Origin: Cytobacillus firmus
GTDB taxonomy: Bacteria > Bacillota > Bacilli > Bacillales > Cytobacillaceae
DNA: 64,000 nucleotides
Direction: 5' to 3'
Assembly: GCF_023715565.1 (NCBI RefSeq)
Contig: NZ_JAMBOJ010000029.1
Coordinates: forward strand, 1-64,000
Below the pieces are notes generated by a model. The model had not been told where the DNA came from. It was given only the letters and a program-made list of their open reading frames with translations, and ran no database searches. Positions within the stretch are counted from its first letter, which is position 1. Each line of letters begins with the position of its first letter. The position numbers and the translations under genes were made by a program. Below are positions 1-9,961 of the stretch, piece after piece.

Positions 1-149
1 AAATCCTGGTTTTGGGATTTGGAGGGACGGATCGAAACGGCTGAGAAGTTAGGAGCCGAAGCTAGACAAGTCATATTGGTGAATACTCGGCAAATTCTTC
101 TTCATACATTATCTAGTTTTGAGGGAATGAAGTTTCTTCAATCAAATAG
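1..149 (+). other. spacer upstream of 5S rRNA
   Basis: This stretch precedes the 5S gene and should be the 23S-5S spacer of an rRNA operon; the typical Bacillus 23S 3' end is not visible, so 23S lies outside the window. It contains ATTATCTAGTTTTGAGGGA (about 108-126), a sequence type common in Bacillus rrn spacers, and an inverted member of a repeat family found elsewhere in the window. No gene is supported here. Confidence 0.6.
19..85 (-). repeat. interspersed repeat fragment, member 1 (inverted)
   Basis: Read on the minus strand, positions about 53-75 give CTTGTCTAGCTTCGGCTCCTA, which closely matches CTTGTCTGTTTCGGCTCCTA at about 59355-59374 in the large repeat near ybaK. It is therefore a partial copy of the same family. 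The outer limits are approximate because the flanking bases diverge. Confidence 0.5.
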
Positions 150-266
<117 letters not shown>

Positions 267-271
267 ATATG

Positions 272-302
272 AAAGAGCACCTGATGGGTGCTCTTTTTTT
301 TG
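272..302 (+). terminator. rRNA operon terminator
   Basis: Stem AAAGAGCACC (272-281) pairs with GGTGCTCTTT (287-296) around a short TGATG loop and runs into a T tract. It lies right after 5S and should end the rRNA transcript. Confidence 0.9.
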
Positions 303-338
303 TGTGTAATGATTGGTAGCTGAATCAGAGAAATGCAG

Positions 339-419
339 ATATGCGTCACTTCGGTCAACATGTGCGTCACTTTCACGCTATATGCGCCAGAATCCAATTA
401 TATGCGCCATTCCTATCTT
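339..419 (+). repeat. tandem array A, four 20-21 bp units
   Basis: Four head-to-tail units begin at 339, 360, 380 and 400. Each starts with ATRTGCGYCA and then diverges for about ten bases. The period of 20-21 bp is close to two helical turns. It directly precedes a second array of the same period. No coding function is apparent. Confidence 0.75.
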
Positions 420-459
420 TATAGTCATTTTCGTTCTCTGCACCGTAGGATTGTGCCAA

Positions 460-584
460 ATGCAAGATAAACTCCAAAACATGCTAGATAAATCATAAAG
501 CATGTTAGATAAATTAAAAACCAGCAAGATAAATCTGCAATCATGCAAGATAAACCTCCAAACACGCTAGATAAACCGCGCCAA
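460..584 (+). repeat. tandem array B, six 20-21 bp units
   Basis: Six units begin at 460, 481, 502, 523, 543 and 564. Each has the core RTGCWAGATAAA (one unit lacks the T) followed by a variable nine-base tail, for example 460-480 and 543-563. The conserved half and variable half alternate with almost no length change. An open frame crosses the array by chance. Confidence 0.8.
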
Positions 585-794
585 CCCATCTTCAAAAAAT
601 CTAAAACCCGCACACATCCAGTTTTGCGATCCCCACCCAGAGTACATTTAACCATACACATTAGCTGCCATCCAAAAAACTACCTTCAGTCAAGCACAAA
701 CCCGCCCATCCAAAAATATATTGTTATCGACAATAACTTCCATTATCAGGTTTGGGAAGTCAAAAAATGGGGGAAAATTATTAATACCCGCCAA
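585..794. other. non-coding stretch before ctsR
   Basis: Between the tandem arrays and the ctsR promoter I see no gene, RNA or convincing signal. Open frames here have no ribosome-binding site and no recognisable protein sequence. Confidence 0.5.
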
Positions 795-824
795 TTGCAA
801 GAGATTACATAAATCATGTATAAT
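795..824 (+). promoter_or_regulatory. sigma-A promoter of the ctsR operon
   Basis: TTGCAA (795-800), an 18-base spacer and TATAAT (819-824) form a good vegetative promoter. Transcription would start near 831, inside the CtsR operator, so bound repressor would block it. Confidence 0.75.
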
Positions 825-827
825 TAA

Positions 828-844
828 AGTCAAATATAGTCAAA
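828..844 (+). promoter_or_regulatory. CtsR operator
   Basis: The heptads AGTCAAA (828-834) and AGTCAAA (838-844) separated by TAT match the known CtsR box (RGTCAAANANRGTCAAA) exactly. A partial third heptad GTCA follows at 845-848. It overlaps the expected transcription start, so the operon should be repressed by its own first product. Confidence 0.92.
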
Positions 845-864
845 GTCAGATAGGGGGAGGCCTG

Positions 865-1326
865 GTGAGAAATATATCCGACATAATTGAGCATTATCTC
901 AAACAGGTTTTAGAGAAAAGCGAAAGGGAAATCGTGGAAATTAAAAGAAGCGAAATTGCTGACAAGTTCCAGTGTGTTCCTTCTCAGATCAATTATGTGA
1001 TAAATACCCGTTTCACGATTGAAAAAGGTTATGCAGTAGAAAGTAAGCGGGGCGGCGGAGGATTCATCCGGATTATGAAAGTCCAGTCCTATGACCATGC
1101 TGATTTGATTGACCAATTAATATCTTTGGTACAGAGCAGAATTGCCCAGAGCAGTGCGGAGAATGTCATCTACCGCCTGGTGGAAGAAGAGATTATAACA
1201 AACAGGGAAGCAAAAATAATGCTAAGTGTTATAGACCGTTCTGTCTTGTATATAGATCTTCCTTTCAGGGATGAGCTAAGGGCAAGAATGCTTAAGGCGA
1301 TGTTAACCACTTTAAAATATAAATAG
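865..1326 (+). CDS. ctsR: transcriptional repressor CtsR
   Basis: CtsR is the class III heat-shock repressor that binds heptad repeats upstream of clp genes. The 153-residue product has the N-terminal winged-helix segment with KRSEIADKFQCVPSQINYVI and the glycine-rich wing KRGGGGFIRI, which inserts into the DNA minor groove and is the heat-sensing part. The C-terminal part has REAKIMLSVIDRSVL and a RDELRARMLKAML helix used for dimer contacts and McsB recognition. The GTG start at 865 follows the Shine-Dalgarno GGGGGAGG (852-860); longer in-frame extensions cross the promoter and operator and are excluded. It is first in the operon ctsR-mcsA-mcsB-clpC and should be autoregulated. Confidence 0.96.
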   Translation: MRNISDIIEHYLKQVLEKSEREIVEIKRSEIADKFQCVPSQINYVINTRFTIEKGYAVESKRGGGGFIRIMKVQSYDHADLIDQLISLVQSRIAQSSAENVIYRLVEEEIITNREAKIMLSVIDRSVLYIDLPFRDELRARMLKAMLTTLKYK

Positions 1327-1349
1327 TAGTGAGCTGGAGAGGTGAAATC

Positions 1350-1898
1350 ATGATTTGTCAGGAATGTAATCAAAGGCCGGCCACGCTGCACTTTACAAAG
1401 GTTGTAAATGGTGAGAAAGCAGAGTTTCATCTTTGCGAGAAATGTGCGCAGGAAAAAGGTGAAATGTTTATGCTGGGCAGCGGGTCCGGTTTTTCAATAA
1501 ATAATTTGCTTGCTGGTCTCTTGAATATTCAGCCTGCCTTTCAGGGATCGGGCCAGGATCCTTTTCAGCAGGAGAAGGTTCTGCAGTGTGAGCAATGCTC
1601 CCTGACCTTTCAGCAGTTTATTAAAGTTGGCCGTTTTGGATGCGCCAGCTGCTATGAGACTTTTAAAGATCAATTAACCCCCATTCTTAGAAGGCTGCAC
1701 AGCGGGAATTCTTCACACAGCGGGAAAATCCCGGCCAGAATCGGGGGAACCATTCACTTGCGCAGGAATATGGATGTTTTAAAAAACCAGTTAAAAGAAA
1801 TGATTTCCAAAGAAGAGTTTGAGAGAGCGGCAGAATTGAGAGACGAAATAAGGAAATTGGAAAAGCAGCTCAATGCCGATCAAAAGGGAGGGGAGTAG
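1350..1898 (+). CDS. mcsA: McsA, zinc-binding activator of arginine kinase McsB
   Basis: McsA activates the protein-arginine kinase McsB and modulates CtsR. The 182-residue protein shows two N-terminal CxxC pairs (CQEC near residues 3-6, CEKC near 29-32) and a second set (CEQC and CASC around 86-110) suited to zinc binding. The C-terminal part contains a UVR-like coiled coil ([20 protein letters not shown]) known to mediate protein contacts. The ATG at 1350 has a Shine-Dalgarno GGAGAGG; an upstream GTG at 1329 is less likely because homologues start MICQEC. It follows ctsR by 23 bases and abuts mcsB. Confidence 0.95.
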   Translation: MICQECNQRPATLHFTKVVNGEKAEFHLCEKCAQEKGEMFMLGSGSGFSINNLLAGLLNIQPAFQGSGQDPFQQEKVLQCEQCSLTFQQFIKVGRFGCASCYETFKDQLTPILRRLHSGNSSHSGKIPARIGGTIHLRRNMDVLKNQLKEMISKEEFERAAELRDEIRKLEKQLNADQKGGE

Positions 1899-1899
1899 C

Positions 1900-2979
1900 T
1901 TGTCGTTGGAACGTTTCATAAATCAAGCTATCAGCTCCTGGATGAGTGCTGAAGGCCCTGATTCCGATATTGTATTAAGTTCACGGATCAGGCTCGCCCG
2001 CAATATAAAGCAATTTAAATTCCCTACCTTATTTTCAAATGAAGAAGCAGAAGCAATCATTGAAAAAATAAAGGCAAGGGTGGAGCATTCTTCCTTTTCA
2101 AAACTTGGGGAAATGGAGCTTTTATTAATGGATAGCCTTCAGCCTCTTCAAAAAAGAGTCCTGATGGAAAAGCATCTGATCAGTCCCCATCTTGCTGAGA
2201 ATTCAACTCATGGTGCCTGCCTTCTTTCTGAAAATGAAGAAGTCAGCATCATGATTAATGAAGAAGACCATATAAGGATTCAATGCCTGTTCCCGGGCTT
2301 TCAGCTTTCTGAAGCCTTAAATATGGCAAATGAAATTGATGATTGGCTGGAGGAAGAGGCCGATTATGCATTTGATGAAGGTATTGGCTTTTTAACAAGC
2401 TGCCCCACAAATGTAGGAACAGGACTCAGGGCATCGGTTATGATGCATTTGCCGGGTCTCGTTCTCACACACCAAATGAACCGGATTATCCCGGCAATTA
2501 ACCAGTTAGGTTTAGTTGTTAGAGGAATTTACGGGGAAGGCAGCGAAGCTTTAGGTAACATCTTTCAAGTTTCAAATCAGATCACTCTCGGGAAATCCGA
2601 AGAGGATATCGCCGAGGATCTGAAAAGCGTTGTCAGTCAGCTTATTTCTCAGGAAAGATCGGCAAGGCAAGCATTAGCAAAGACTTCTAACATACAATTA
2701 GAAGATAGAGTCTTCCGCTCATATGGCGTTTTATCAAACAGCCGGATCATTGAATCAAAGGAAGCAGCACAATGCTTGTCAGACGTTCGCCTGGGGATTG
2801 ATATGCAGTACATCAAAAATATATCAAAGAATATATTGAATGAGCTGATGATCCTGACACAGCCCGGATTCCTGCAGCAATATGCAGGCGGGCCGCTCAG
2901 ACCGCATGAACGCGATATCCGCAGGGCTTCACTAATTAGGGAAAGATTAAAAATGGAAGATCAAGAGTTGGGAGGATGA
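1900..2979 (+). CDS. mcsB: protein-arginine kinase McsB
   Basis: McsB phosphorylates arginine side chains, marking proteins for ClpCP degradation and inactivating CtsR. The 359-residue product has the guanido-kinase signature [18 protein letters not shown] and nucleotide-binding arginines in SSRIRLARN and RASLIRERL. The acidic [20 protein letters not shown] segment precedes the active cysteine. Translation starts at TTG 1900, one base after mcsA ends, with Shine-Dalgarno GGGAGGGGAG inside the end of mcsA; homologues begin at the same residue. The C-terminal part of the family holds the phospho-arginine docking site. It lies between mcsA and clpC, consistent with coupled expression. Confidence 0.96.
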   Translation: MSLERFINQAISSWMSAEGPDSDIVLSSRIRLARNIKQFKFPTLFSNEEAEAIIEKIKARVEHSSFSKLGEMELLLMDSLQPLQKRVLMEKHLISPHLAENSTHGACLLSENEEVSIMINEEDHIRIQCLFPGFQLSEALNMANEIDDWLEEEADYAFDEGIGFLTSCPTNVGTGLRASVMMHLPGLVLTHQMNRIIPAINQLGLVVRGIYGEGSEALGNIFQVSNQITLGKSEEDIAEDLKSVVSQLISQERSARQALAKTSNIQLEDRVFRSYGVLSNSRIIESKEAAQCLSDVRLGIDMQYIKNISKNILNELMILTQPGFLQQYAGGPLRPHERDIRRASLIRERLKMEDQELGG

Positions 2980-2983
2980 AATT

Positions 2984-5434
2984 ATGATGTTCGGACGATT
3001 TACGGAAAGAGCTCAAAAAGTATTGGCGTTAGCACAGGAGGAAGCAATCCGTTTAGGACATAATAACATCGGAACAGAGCATATTCTGCTTGGGCTTGTA
3101 CGTGAGGGTGAAGGAATTGCGGCTAAAGCTCTGTATGCTTTAGGGCTCGGCTCTGATAAGATCCAAAAAGAGGTTGAGAATTTAATCGGCAGGGGGCAGG
3201 ATGCTTCCCAGACCATTCACTATACACCACGTGCCAAGAAAGTGATTGAACTTTCCATGGACGAGGCAAGAAAACTTGGCCATTCCTATGTAGGAACCGA
3301 GCATATCCTGCTTGGACTGATCCGTGAAGGCGAAGGAGTTGCTGCGAGGGTATTGAATAACCTTGGAGTCAGTCTCAATAAAGCGCGCCAGCAGGTGCTT
3401 CAGCTGTTAGGCAGCAATGAGTCCGGCAGCCATCAGGGAGGATCAGCAGCCAATGCGAACACGCCTACCCTGGATGGATTAGCACGTGACCTGACTGCTA
3501 TAGCAAGAGAAGGAAGCCTCGATCCGGTTATAGGACGAAGCAAAGAAATTCAGCGTGTAATCGAAGTATTAAGCCGAAGGACGAAAAACAACCCTGTTCT
3601 CATTGGTGAGCCTGGTGTAGGTAAAACAGCTATTGCAGAGGGCCTTGCGCAGCAGATTATTAACAATGAAGTGCCGGAGACTCTTCGCGATAAAAGGGTT
3701 ATGACTCTTGATATGGGTACAGTGGTTGCCGGAACGAAGTATCGCGGTGAATTTGAAGACCGCCTGAAGAAGGTGATGGATGAAATCAGGCAGGCAGGAA
3801 ACATCATCTTATTCATTGACGAGCTTCATACATTAATAGGTGCAGGAGGAGCAGAAGGAGCGATTGATGCTTCCAATATTCTAAAGCCATCTCTTGCCCG
3901 TGGTGAACTCCAGTGTATTGGTGCAACTACACTTGATGAATATAGAAAATACATTGAAAAAGATGCGGCACTTGAAAGAAGGTTCCAGCCTATTACGGTT
4001 GATGAGCCGACTGCCGAAGAATCTGTTCAAATCCTTGAGGGGCTGCGCGACCGTTACGAGGCCCATCACCGCGTAACCATTACAGATGAAGCCATTAAAG
4101 CAGCCGTAAAGCTGTCAGACCGCTACATTTCAGACCGCTTCCTCCCGGATAAGGCGATTGATTTAATCGATGAAGCAGGTTCAAAGGTAAGACTGCGTTC
4201 GTATACTACACCTCCAAATTTGAAAGAGCTTGAGGTTAAGCTTGAGGATGTTCGAAAAGAGAAGGATGCAGCCGTACAAAGCCAGGAATTTGAAAAAGCG
4301 GCTTCCTTAAGGGATACGGAGCAGCGCCTGCGTGAACAGCTGGAAGAAACGAAGAAAACATGGAAAGAAAAGCAGGGCAAAGAAAACAGTGAAGTGACGG
4401 TTGAGGATATTGCCAATGTGGTAGCCAGCTGGACCGGAATCCCTGTTTCGAAGCTTGCCCAAACTGAAACAGAAAAGCTTCTTAATCTGGAAGAAATCCT
4501 TCATTCCCGTGTAATCGGGCAGGAAGAAGCCGTTAAGGCCATTTCAAAGGCTGTCCGCCGTGCCCGTGCTGGTCTTAAAGATCCGAAGCGCCCGATTGGC
4601 TCATTTGTATTCCTTGGGCCGACAGGGGTAGGTAAAACAGAGCTGGCCCGTGCATTAGCAGAAGCGATGTTCGGTGATGAGGATGCGATGATCCGCATCG
4701 ATATGTCAGAATACATGGAGAAGCATTCCACATCCCGTCTGGTCGGTTCTCCTCCAGGTTATGTAGGGTATGAAGAAGGAGGCCAATTAACCGAAAAAGT
4801 CCGCAGAAAACCATATTCTGTTGTGCTTCTCGATGAAATTGAAAAGGCCCACCCTGATGTATTCAATATCCTATTACAGGTATTGGAAGACGGAAGATTA
4901 ACAGACTCTAAGGGAAGAACCGTTGATTTCCGGAACACTGTTCTGATTATGACATCCAATGTAGGAGCTGAAGCGCTTAAGCGAAACAAATACGTTGGCT
5001 TTAACATCCAGGATGGAGAACAGGATTACAAAGATATGAAAGGAAAGGTAATGGAAGAGATGAAGAAGTCCTTCCGCCCGGAATTCCTGAACCGTATCGA
5101 TGAAATTATCGTTTTCCATGCATTAGAGAAAAAGCATCTCCAGGAAATCGTTTCGCTTATGTCTGATACATTAACGAAACGATTGAAGGAACAGGATATT
5201 ACATTGGAATTGACAGATGCAGCCAAAGAAAAAATTTCGGTTGAGGGCTATGATCCTGAGTACGGAGCTCGTCCGCTCCGACGGGCCATTCAAAAGCATA
5301 TTGAAGACCGTTTATCCGAAGAGCTGTTAAGAGGAACAGTCCTAACCGGACAAAGCGTGGTAATCGATGTAAAGGATGGAGAATTTGTAGTGAAAACCGC
5401 AGAACCAAGCAGAACAGCAAACCTTCAAAAATAA
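2984..5434 (+). CDS. clpC: ATP-dependent Clp protease ATPase subunit ClpC
   Basis: ClpC is the AAA+ unfoldase that feeds substrates, including arginine-phosphorylated proteins delivered through McsB or MecA, to ClpP in the cytosol. The 816-residue protein has two N-terminal Clp-N repeats (about 3-70 and 78-143, both with [15 protein letters not shown]), a first AAA domain with Walker A GEPGVGKT at 208-215, the linker coiled coil with a UVR motif (about 410-480), and a second AAA domain with Walker A GPTGVGKT at 545-552. VGF in [10 protein letters not shown] matches the ClpP-docking loop. Start is the first ATG of ATGATG at 2984, as in homologues. A strong terminator follows, so it ends the operon. 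Confidence 0.98.
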   Translation: MMFGRFTERAQKVLALAQEEAIRLGHNNIGTEHILLGLVREGEGIAAKALYALGLGSDKIQKEVENLIGRGQDASQTIHYTPRAKKVIELSMDEARKLGHSYVGTEHILLGLIREGEGVAARVLNNLGVSLNKARQQVLQLLGSNESGSHQGGSAANANTPTLDGLARDLTAIAREGSLDPVIGRSKEIQRVIEVLSRRTKNNPVLIGEPGVGKTAIAEGLAQQIINNEVPETLRDKRVMTLDMGTVVAGTKYRGEFEDRLKKVMDEIRQAGNIILFIDELHTLIGAGGAEGAIDASNILKPSLARGELQCIGATTLDEYRKYIEKDAALERRFQPITVDEPTAEESVQILEGLRDRYEAHHRVTITDEAIKAAVKLSDRYISDRFLPDKAIDLIDEAGSKVRLRSYTTPPNLKELEVKLEDVRKEKDAAVQSQEFEKAASLRDTEQRLREQLEETKKTWKEKQGKENSEVTVEDIANVVASWTGIPVSKLAQTETEKLLNLEEILHSRVIGQEEAVKAISKAVRRARAGLKDPKRPIGSFVFLGPTGVGKTELARALAEAMFGDEDAMIRIDMSEYMEKHSTSRLVGSPPGYVGYEEGGQLTEKVRRKPYSVVLLDEIEKAHPDVFNILLQVLEDGRLTDSKGRTVDFRNTVLIMTSNVGAEALKRNKYVGFNIQDGEQDYKDMKGKVMEEMKKSFRPEFLNRIDEIIVFHALEKKHLQEIVSLMSDTLTKRLKEQDITLELTDAAKEKISVEGYDPEYGARPLRRAIQKHIEDRLSEELLRGTVLTGQSVVIDVKDGEFVVKTAEPSRTANLQK

Positions 5435-5470
5435 ATTGTAATAATAAGACATCAGATGATCACACACAGC

Positions 5471-5508
5471 AAAAAGGTACACGTTCCTGTTATACGTGTA
5501 CCTTTTTG
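5471..5508 (+). terminator. terminator after clpC
   Basis: A 13-bp stem AAAAAGGTACACG (5471-5483) / CGTGTACCTTTTT (5495-5507) with an 11-base loop ends in a T run. It closes the ctsR operon. Confidence 0.9.
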
Positions 5509-5509
5509 T

Positions 5510-5737
5510 ACTCTTTCAGGCCATTTTGAAAAGAAGTCCTAAAAGAGGTTTATTCAGGCGTTTTATGTTAATTTTAAGAGAGAAAAAGATATCTGGACAA
5601 AATCATTTTAAGACCCGCTGGAAAAGGGAATAGGAAGTAAACGTACTTCTTTCATCACTGGTTCTTTCACGCAAGGCCGGTAATAATAAGAGTTCCTTTA
5701 CTGCGGCTGGTATGAATGTACAGAGAGGGGAAGAAGT
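5510..5737. other. clpC-radA intergenic region
   Basis: No gene is seen. A weak promoter-like pair TTGAAA (5526-5531) and TTTATT (5549-5554) with 17-base spacing could serve radA. A short palindrome GAAGTA-AACG-TACTTC lies at 5634-5649; I cannot assign it a role. Confidence 0.35.
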
Positions 5738-7117
5738 ATGGCTAAAAGAAAAACGAAATTCATGTGCCAGGAATGCGGCTATGAATCAGCGAAATGGATG
5801 GGAAAATGTCCGGGGTGCGGACAATGGAATACGATGGTGGAAGAGGTCGAGAAGCCAGCTTCAACGAGAAGAGGCGCTTTTGCACATTCACAGGGAACGG
5901 CCATAGCGGCAAAAGCTACACCGATTACATCCATCGAAACAGTCAGCGAACCCCGCATACATACCGATTTAAATGAATTAAACCGTGTCCTCGGGGGCGG
6001 TATTGTAAGAGGCTCTCTTGTTCTTATAGGGGGAGATCCTGGTATCGGGAAATCAACGCTGCTGCTTCAAGTATCCTCACAGCTGGCGAACAAAAAACAT
6101 TCGGTCCTCTATATATCAGGGGAAGAATCCATGCGTCAGACGAAGCTTCGCGCTGACCGTTTAGGTGTTTCTTCAGACAGCCTGCTCGTTTATTCGGAAA
6201 CCAGTCTTGAAGAAATCAGCAGAACGATTGAAACAGTCAACCCTGACTTTGTCATTATTGATTCCATACAGACGATTTTCCATCCGGAAGTCACATCGGC
6301 GCCGGGGAGCGTTTCCCAGGTTAGGGAATGTACCGCTGAACTGATGCGCATTGGCAAAACGAAGGGGATCGCCATTTTTATCGTAGGGCATGTTACAAAG
6401 GAGGGCTCCATTGCGGGTCCTAGACTTCTGGAGCACATGGTGGATACGGTTTTATACTTTGAAGGTGAACGCCATCATACATACCGGATTTTACGAGCTG
6501 TAAAAAACAGATTCGGGTCAACAAACGAGATGGGTATTTTTGAAATGAAGGAATTAGGGCTAGAGGAAGTGGCCAATCCATCGGAAATTTTCCTCGAAGA
6601 GCGATCACAGGGGGCTGCTGGCTCAACAGTCGTTGCCTCCATGGAGGGGACGAGACCTGTTCTGGTTGAAATTCAGGCGCTTATTTCCCCGACAAGCTTT
6701 GGGAATCCAAGACGAATGGCAACCGGAATCGATCATAATCGGGTCCCGCTCCTGATGGCTGTTTTGGAAAAGCGGGTCGGAATGCTTCTGCAAAATCAGG
6801 ATGCTTATCTAAAAGTCGCCGGCGGAGTAAAGCTGGATGAGCCGGCAATTGATTTGGCCATTGCAGTCAGCATTGCGTCGAGCTTTCGGGATAAGCCGAC
6901 AAAAGCAACAGACTGCATTATCGGGGAAGTTGGACTCACAGGAGAGGTCAGAAGAGTCTCAAGAATCGAGCAAAGAGTGCAGGAAGCGGCCAAGCTGGGC
7001 TTTGAACGGGTCATCCTGCCGGCGAACAATCTTGGCGGCTGGAGCGCACCGGGAGGAATTGAACTGATCGGAGTAAGCTCTGTAGGTGAAGCGCTAAAGG
7101 CTGCGTTAGGGGGATAA
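5738..7117 (+). CDS. radA: DNA repair protein RadA
   Basis: RadA (Sms) is a RecA-related branch-migration helicase that helps recombination intermediates mature. The 459-residue protein has a four-cysteine zinc finger (C10, C13, C24, C27), a RecA-like ATPase with Walker [11 protein letters not shown] at 98-107, the RadA-specific KNRFG motif in [11 protein letters not shown], and a C-terminal Lon-protease-like domain lacking an evident catalytic dyad ([24 protein letters not shown]). ATG 5738 follows GAGAGGGGAAG. It ends two bases before disA, and both proteins act on recombination intermediates, so they are probably co-transcribed. Confidence 0.97.
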   Translation: MAKRKTKFMCQECGYESAKWMGKCPGCGQWNTMVEEVEKPASTRRGAFAHSQGTAIAAKATPITSIETVSEPRIHTDLNELNRVLGGGIVRGSLVLIGGDPGIGKSTLLLQVSSQLANKKHSVLYISGEESMRQTKLRADRLGVSSDSLLVYSETSLEEISRTIETVNPDFVIIDSIQTIFHPEVTSAPGSVSQVRECTAELMRIGKTKGIAIFIVGHVTKEGSIAGPRLLEHMVDTVLYFEGERHHTYRILRAVKNRFGSTNEMGIFEMKELGLEEVANPSEIFLEERSQGAAGSTVVASMEGTRPVLVEIQALISPTSFGNPRRMATGIDHNRVPLLMAVLEKRVGMLLQNQDAYLKVAGGVKLDEPAIDLAIAVSIASSFRDKPTKATDCIIGEVGLTGEVRRVSRIEQRVQEAAKLGFERVILPANNLGGWSAPGGIELIGVSSVGEALKAALGG

Positions 7118-7119
7118 AC

Positions 7120-8193
7120 ATGGAGACTAAAAAAATGGGCGAAAAAACAATGAGTGAAATCCTTCGGTTCATGGCTCCGGGTACGCCTATCAGGGAAGGG
7201 ATTGATAATGTTCTGCGCGCCAATACAGGCGGGCTGATTGTATTGGGCTCAAAAGAAAAGCTGAGCAACCTTGTTGATGGGGGTTTTCAGATTAATTGCC
7301 CATTTTCGCCGAGTTATTTGTATGAGCTGGCCAAGATGGACGGGGCTATTATCTTAAATGAAGAAGGAAGCATGATTCTGATTGCGAATGCCCAGCTTGC
7401 TCCTGATCCCGGCGTACCATCTACGGAAACGGGCATGCGGCATCGCACGGCTGAGCGGGTAGCGCGGCAAACAGGTGCATTAGTGATTGCCATTTCCCAG
7501 AGACGCAATGTCATTACCCTTTATAAGGGGCATTCCCGTTATGCGCTAAGGGATATTGGCGTTATTTTAACAAAGGCGAATGTAGCTGTTCAAACGCTTG
7601 AAAAATATAAGGTGGTTCTTGAACAGAGCATCGGCAATCTCAGTATCCTGGAATTTGAGGAGCTTGTTACTTACAGCGACATCCTCCATGTTTTTCATAA
7701 TATTGAAATGGTTCTGCGCATTAAAAATGAGCTGCTCACTTATTTAAGTGAACTGGGCACCGAAGGAAGGCTGATCCGGCTCCAGATGAATGAGCTGCTG
7801 GTGGAGCTTGAACGGGAAGCAGAATGGATTATTAGAGATTATTCTCAATCAAGAGACATCGACTCCAAGGAAGCCCTTGTCAAACTACAGGTGCTTTCAA
7901 AAGGGGAAATGCTCGAAGACTCTGTCATCCTAAAGCTTTTGGGCTATAACGGGTATATTCACACGGAAGAATTCAAATGCCCACGCGGCTTCCGCATGCT
8001 GAATAAAGTTCCGCGACTGCCGCCAATTATTATTGATAATCTGATTAACCGGTTTGAAGAATTCCCGAATATCATTACGGCAACTGTAGAGGAGCTCGAT
8101 GAGGTGGAAGGAATCGGGGAAGTGCGGGCGAGAAAAATTAAAGAGGGACTTAAGCTCATAAAGGAGCAGGTTTTTGCGGATCGTCAGCTATAA
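7120..8193 (+). CDS. disA: DNA integrity scanning protein DisA, diadenylate cyclase
   Basis: DisA converts two ATP to cyclic di-AMP and pauses when it meets branched DNA, reporting genome integrity before sporulation. The 357-residue product has the N-terminal DAC domain with the catalytic DGA (74-76) and RHRTAER (107-113) motifs, a helical spine, and a C-terminal helix-hairpin-helix DNA-binding domain ([22 protein letters not shown]). ATG 7120 comes two bases after the radA stop and uses a Shine-Dalgarno in the radA end (TAGGGGG). The pairing radA-disA is conserved in Bacillus. Confidence 0.97.
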   Translation: METKKMGEKTMSEILRFMAPGTPIREGIDNVLRANTGGLIVLGSKEKLSNLVDGGFQINCPFSPSYLYELAKMDGAIILNEEGSMILIANAQLAPDPGVPSTETGMRHRTAERVARQTGALVIAISQRRNVITLYKGHSRYALRDIGVILTKANVAVQTLEKYKVVLEQSIGNLSILEFEELVTYSDILHVFHNIEMVLRIKNELLTYLSELGTEGRLIRLQMNELLVELEREAEWIIRDYSQSRDIDSKEALVKLQVLSKGEMLEDSVILKLLGYNGYIHTEEFKCPRGFRMLNKVPRLPPIIIDNLINRFEEFPNIITATVEELDEVEGIGEVRARKIKEGLKLIKEQVFADRQL

Positions 8194-8201
8194 AGAGACC
8201 A

Positions 8202-8230
8202 TTGAACTATGTAATTGGTTATGCTAAAAT
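8202..8230 (+). promoter_or_regulatory. candidate promoter for yacL
   Basis: TTGAAC (8202-8207), a 17-base spacer ending in TGC, and TAAAAT (8225-8230) form an extended -10 sigma-A promoter immediately after disA. The leader to yacL would be about 175 bases. Confidence 0.55.
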
Positions 8231-8412
8231 GATTAGTTAATTATTTGACAGTTTATTGCCAATGGTGCTAACCTTAAAGTGGAAGAAAGTATTAATTGAA
8301 ACAGGTCTTTTACTATCGTGAAATAATTAATAAGGAACAAAAATGAAAATACCCGTGATTCAGGGTTTCAATTTTGTGAATTTGTTTATAATGATTAAAA
8401 GGAGGTGAAGGA

Positions 8413-9501
8413 ATGTTAAAACGTATTGTACAGGCATGCTTCCTTATTATTGGGGTGACGCTTGGAATCTTTTTAATTCCTGACTTATTAAAATTAATCA
8501 GTTTAGATGACATTCCTCTTTTAAACAATCCATACGTGTCCGCCATTTTAGGTGCTATTATTTTTTATCTTTTAACTTTTTGGGCGGTTGATCATGTCGT
8601 CAATTTTGTGAGATGGGCAGAAGAATCACTGGTAAAAGTACCTATAACTGATATTATTTTTGGAAGTGTCGGCCTGGTTTTTGGATTAGTCATTGCCTTT
8701 TTAATCGGATATGCACTAAATGCGATTGAGGTGCCGATACTGAATACCGTTGCTCCTATTGTGCTGACGCTTATATTTGGCTATCTGGGATTTCAGGTTG
8801 GCTTTAAAAAGCGGGATGAGCTTTTAAGCTTATTTTCAAGCAAGAAAAAGAAAAGCAATGAAGAAGAAATTGAGCCTGAAGCTGCACCTAAAAAATCACT
8901 CAAGATTCTTGACACAAGCGTGATTATCGATGGACGCATTGCTGATATCTGCCAGACTGGCTTTTTGGAAGGCACGATTGTCATTCCACAGTTTGTACTT
9001 GAAGAACTCCAGCATATTGCTGATTCATCAGATGTATTAAAGCGCAACCGAGGCAGACGGGGTCTGGATATATTAAATCGGATTCAAAAAGAGCTTTCGA
9101 TTAATGTGGAAATCTATGAAGGTGATTTTGAAGAAATCCAAGAGGTGGACAGCAAGCTGGTGAAGCTGGCTAAATTAACGAATGGCGTCGTGGTGACCAA
9201 CGATTTTAACTTGAATAAAGTTTGTGAACTGCAAAAAGTGGCAGTCCTTAATATTAATGACCTGGCTAATGCGGTCAAACCGGTTGTGCTGCCAGGTGAA
9301 GAAATGAAAGTACAGGTAATAAAAGACGGCAAGGAACAGAATCAGGGGATTGCTTATCTGGACGACGGCACGATGATCGTGGTGGAAGAAGGCAGAAATT
9401 ATATTGGCAAACATATTGATGTTCTTGTCACAAGTGTTCTGCAGACATCAGCCGGAAGAATGATCTTTGCAAAACCCAAGCTTCTGGAAAAAGCTTTATA
9501 A
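8413..9501 (+). CDS. yacL: membrane PIN/TRAM-domain protein YacL
   Basis: The 362-residue protein has four hydrophobic N-terminal segments (about 5-24, 34-58, 77-102, 108-132), a lysine-rich linker, a PIN nuclease-like domain beginning [16 protein letters not shown] with acidic residues typical of metal binding ([12 protein letters not shown]), and a C-terminal TRAM RNA-binding domain ([15 protein letters not shown] onward). The family is predicted to be a membrane-tethered ribonuclease; I am not aware of a settled substrate. Start ATG 8413 has a strong AGGAGGTGAAGG. A terminator follows, so it is probably a single-gene unit or the end of radA-disA. Confidence 0.93.
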   Translation: MLKRIVQACFLIIGVTLGIFLIPDLLKLISLDDIPLLNNPYVSAILGAIIFYLLTFWAVDHVVNFVRWAEESLVKVPITDIIFGSVGLVFGLVIAFLIGYALNAIEVPILNTVAPIVLTLIFGYLGFQVGFKKRDELLSLFSSKKKKSNEEEIEPEAAPKKSLKILDTSVIIDGRIADICQTGFLEGTIVIPQFVLEELQHIADSSDVLKRNRGRRGLDILNRIQKELSINVEIYEGDFEEIQEVDSKLVKLAKLTNGVVVTNDFNLNKVCELQKVAVLNINDLANAVKPVVLPGEEMKVQVIKDGKEQNQGIAYLDDGTMIVVEEGRNYIGKHIDVLVTSVLQTSAGRMIFAKPKLLEKAL

Positions 9502-9528
9502 TGTAGGATGGAAAGTAGGACAGAACGT

Positions 9529-9556
9529 GCAGGGAGATTGATTTCCCTGCCTTTTT
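9529..9556 (+). terminator. terminator after yacL
   Basis: Stem GCAGGGAGA (9529-9537) / TTTCCCTGC (9542-9550) with a four-base loop is followed by CTTTTTG. Confidence 0.85.
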
Positions 9557-9573
9557 GCCTGCTTTTTTATCAA

Positions 9574-9827
9574 GGCTGTTTTCGCAAAGTTTGTTGCTAT
9601 TTATATTATATTTACTGAGTTGATTGTAGTGGAAGGTGCGAGATCCTCGAAAATGCATTCGCATTCTCTTCGTGCGGTGTTTACTCAAGGTAGCTTATTC
9701 AACGTCCTACGGGAGTAGCGGGACAGGTGAGACCCCACAGACGCGTACCGTCGAGGAGGCTCACCGCCCGCCCCGTGGTTTGCTGAGCATCCTCTCACTG
9801 CAATCAACGGACACCATTGATAAGCGA
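9574..9827 (+). repeat. large structured repeat, copy 1 (254 bp)
   Basis: This non-coding element matches 59038-59289 with about five substitutions and one two-base indel. It has imperfect inverted repeats GTTGATTGTAGTG (9619-9631) and CACTGCAATCAAC (9796-9808). Inside, GCGGG (718-722 of 9 kb) pairs with CCCGC (9767-9771), GGTGAG (9726-9731) with CTCACC (9760-9765), and GACG (9740-9743) with CGTC (9749-9752). No transposase is present. Related GC-rich palindromic repeats are widespread in Bacillaceae genomes to my knowledge. It separates yacL from ispD. Confidence 0.9.
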
Positions 9828-9886
9828 AAAACAACAATTTATATAAAAAGAGCCTTTATCAAAAAAGAAAGTATAAACTATATAGC

Positions 9887-9942
9887 CCTAGCGCCTTCTC
9901 CTCTCGATGTGTCGGGGGTGACCAAGGCGCTTGCGCTTTTCT
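9887..9942 (+). repeat. interspersed repeat fragment, member 2
   Basis: CCTAGCGCCTTCTCC, then TGACCAAGGCGCTTGCGCTTTTCT, is a short form of the repeat family seen at 50801 and 59317 and, in part, at 19461. It contains the inverted pair AGGCGC/GCGCTT near its 3' end and sits just upstream of the ispD Shine-Dalgarno. Confidence 0.65.
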
Positions 9943-9961
9943 AAAAAGAGGAGTCAAAGAT

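Noticed and set aside
460-584. CRISPR array
   Set aside because: Units are only 20-21 bases with no separate spacers of constant length and no cas genes nearby.
313-812. Open frames before ctsR (61 and 89 codons)
   Set aside because: They run through tandem DNA repeats and lack Shine-Dalgarno sequences; the repeats are not in codon register with a protein repeat of sense.
9636-9944. Open frame through the large repeat (and 59134-59316 in copy 2)
   Set aside because: The frame follows a palindromic non-coding element; similar spurious proteins are common in Bacillus annotations.
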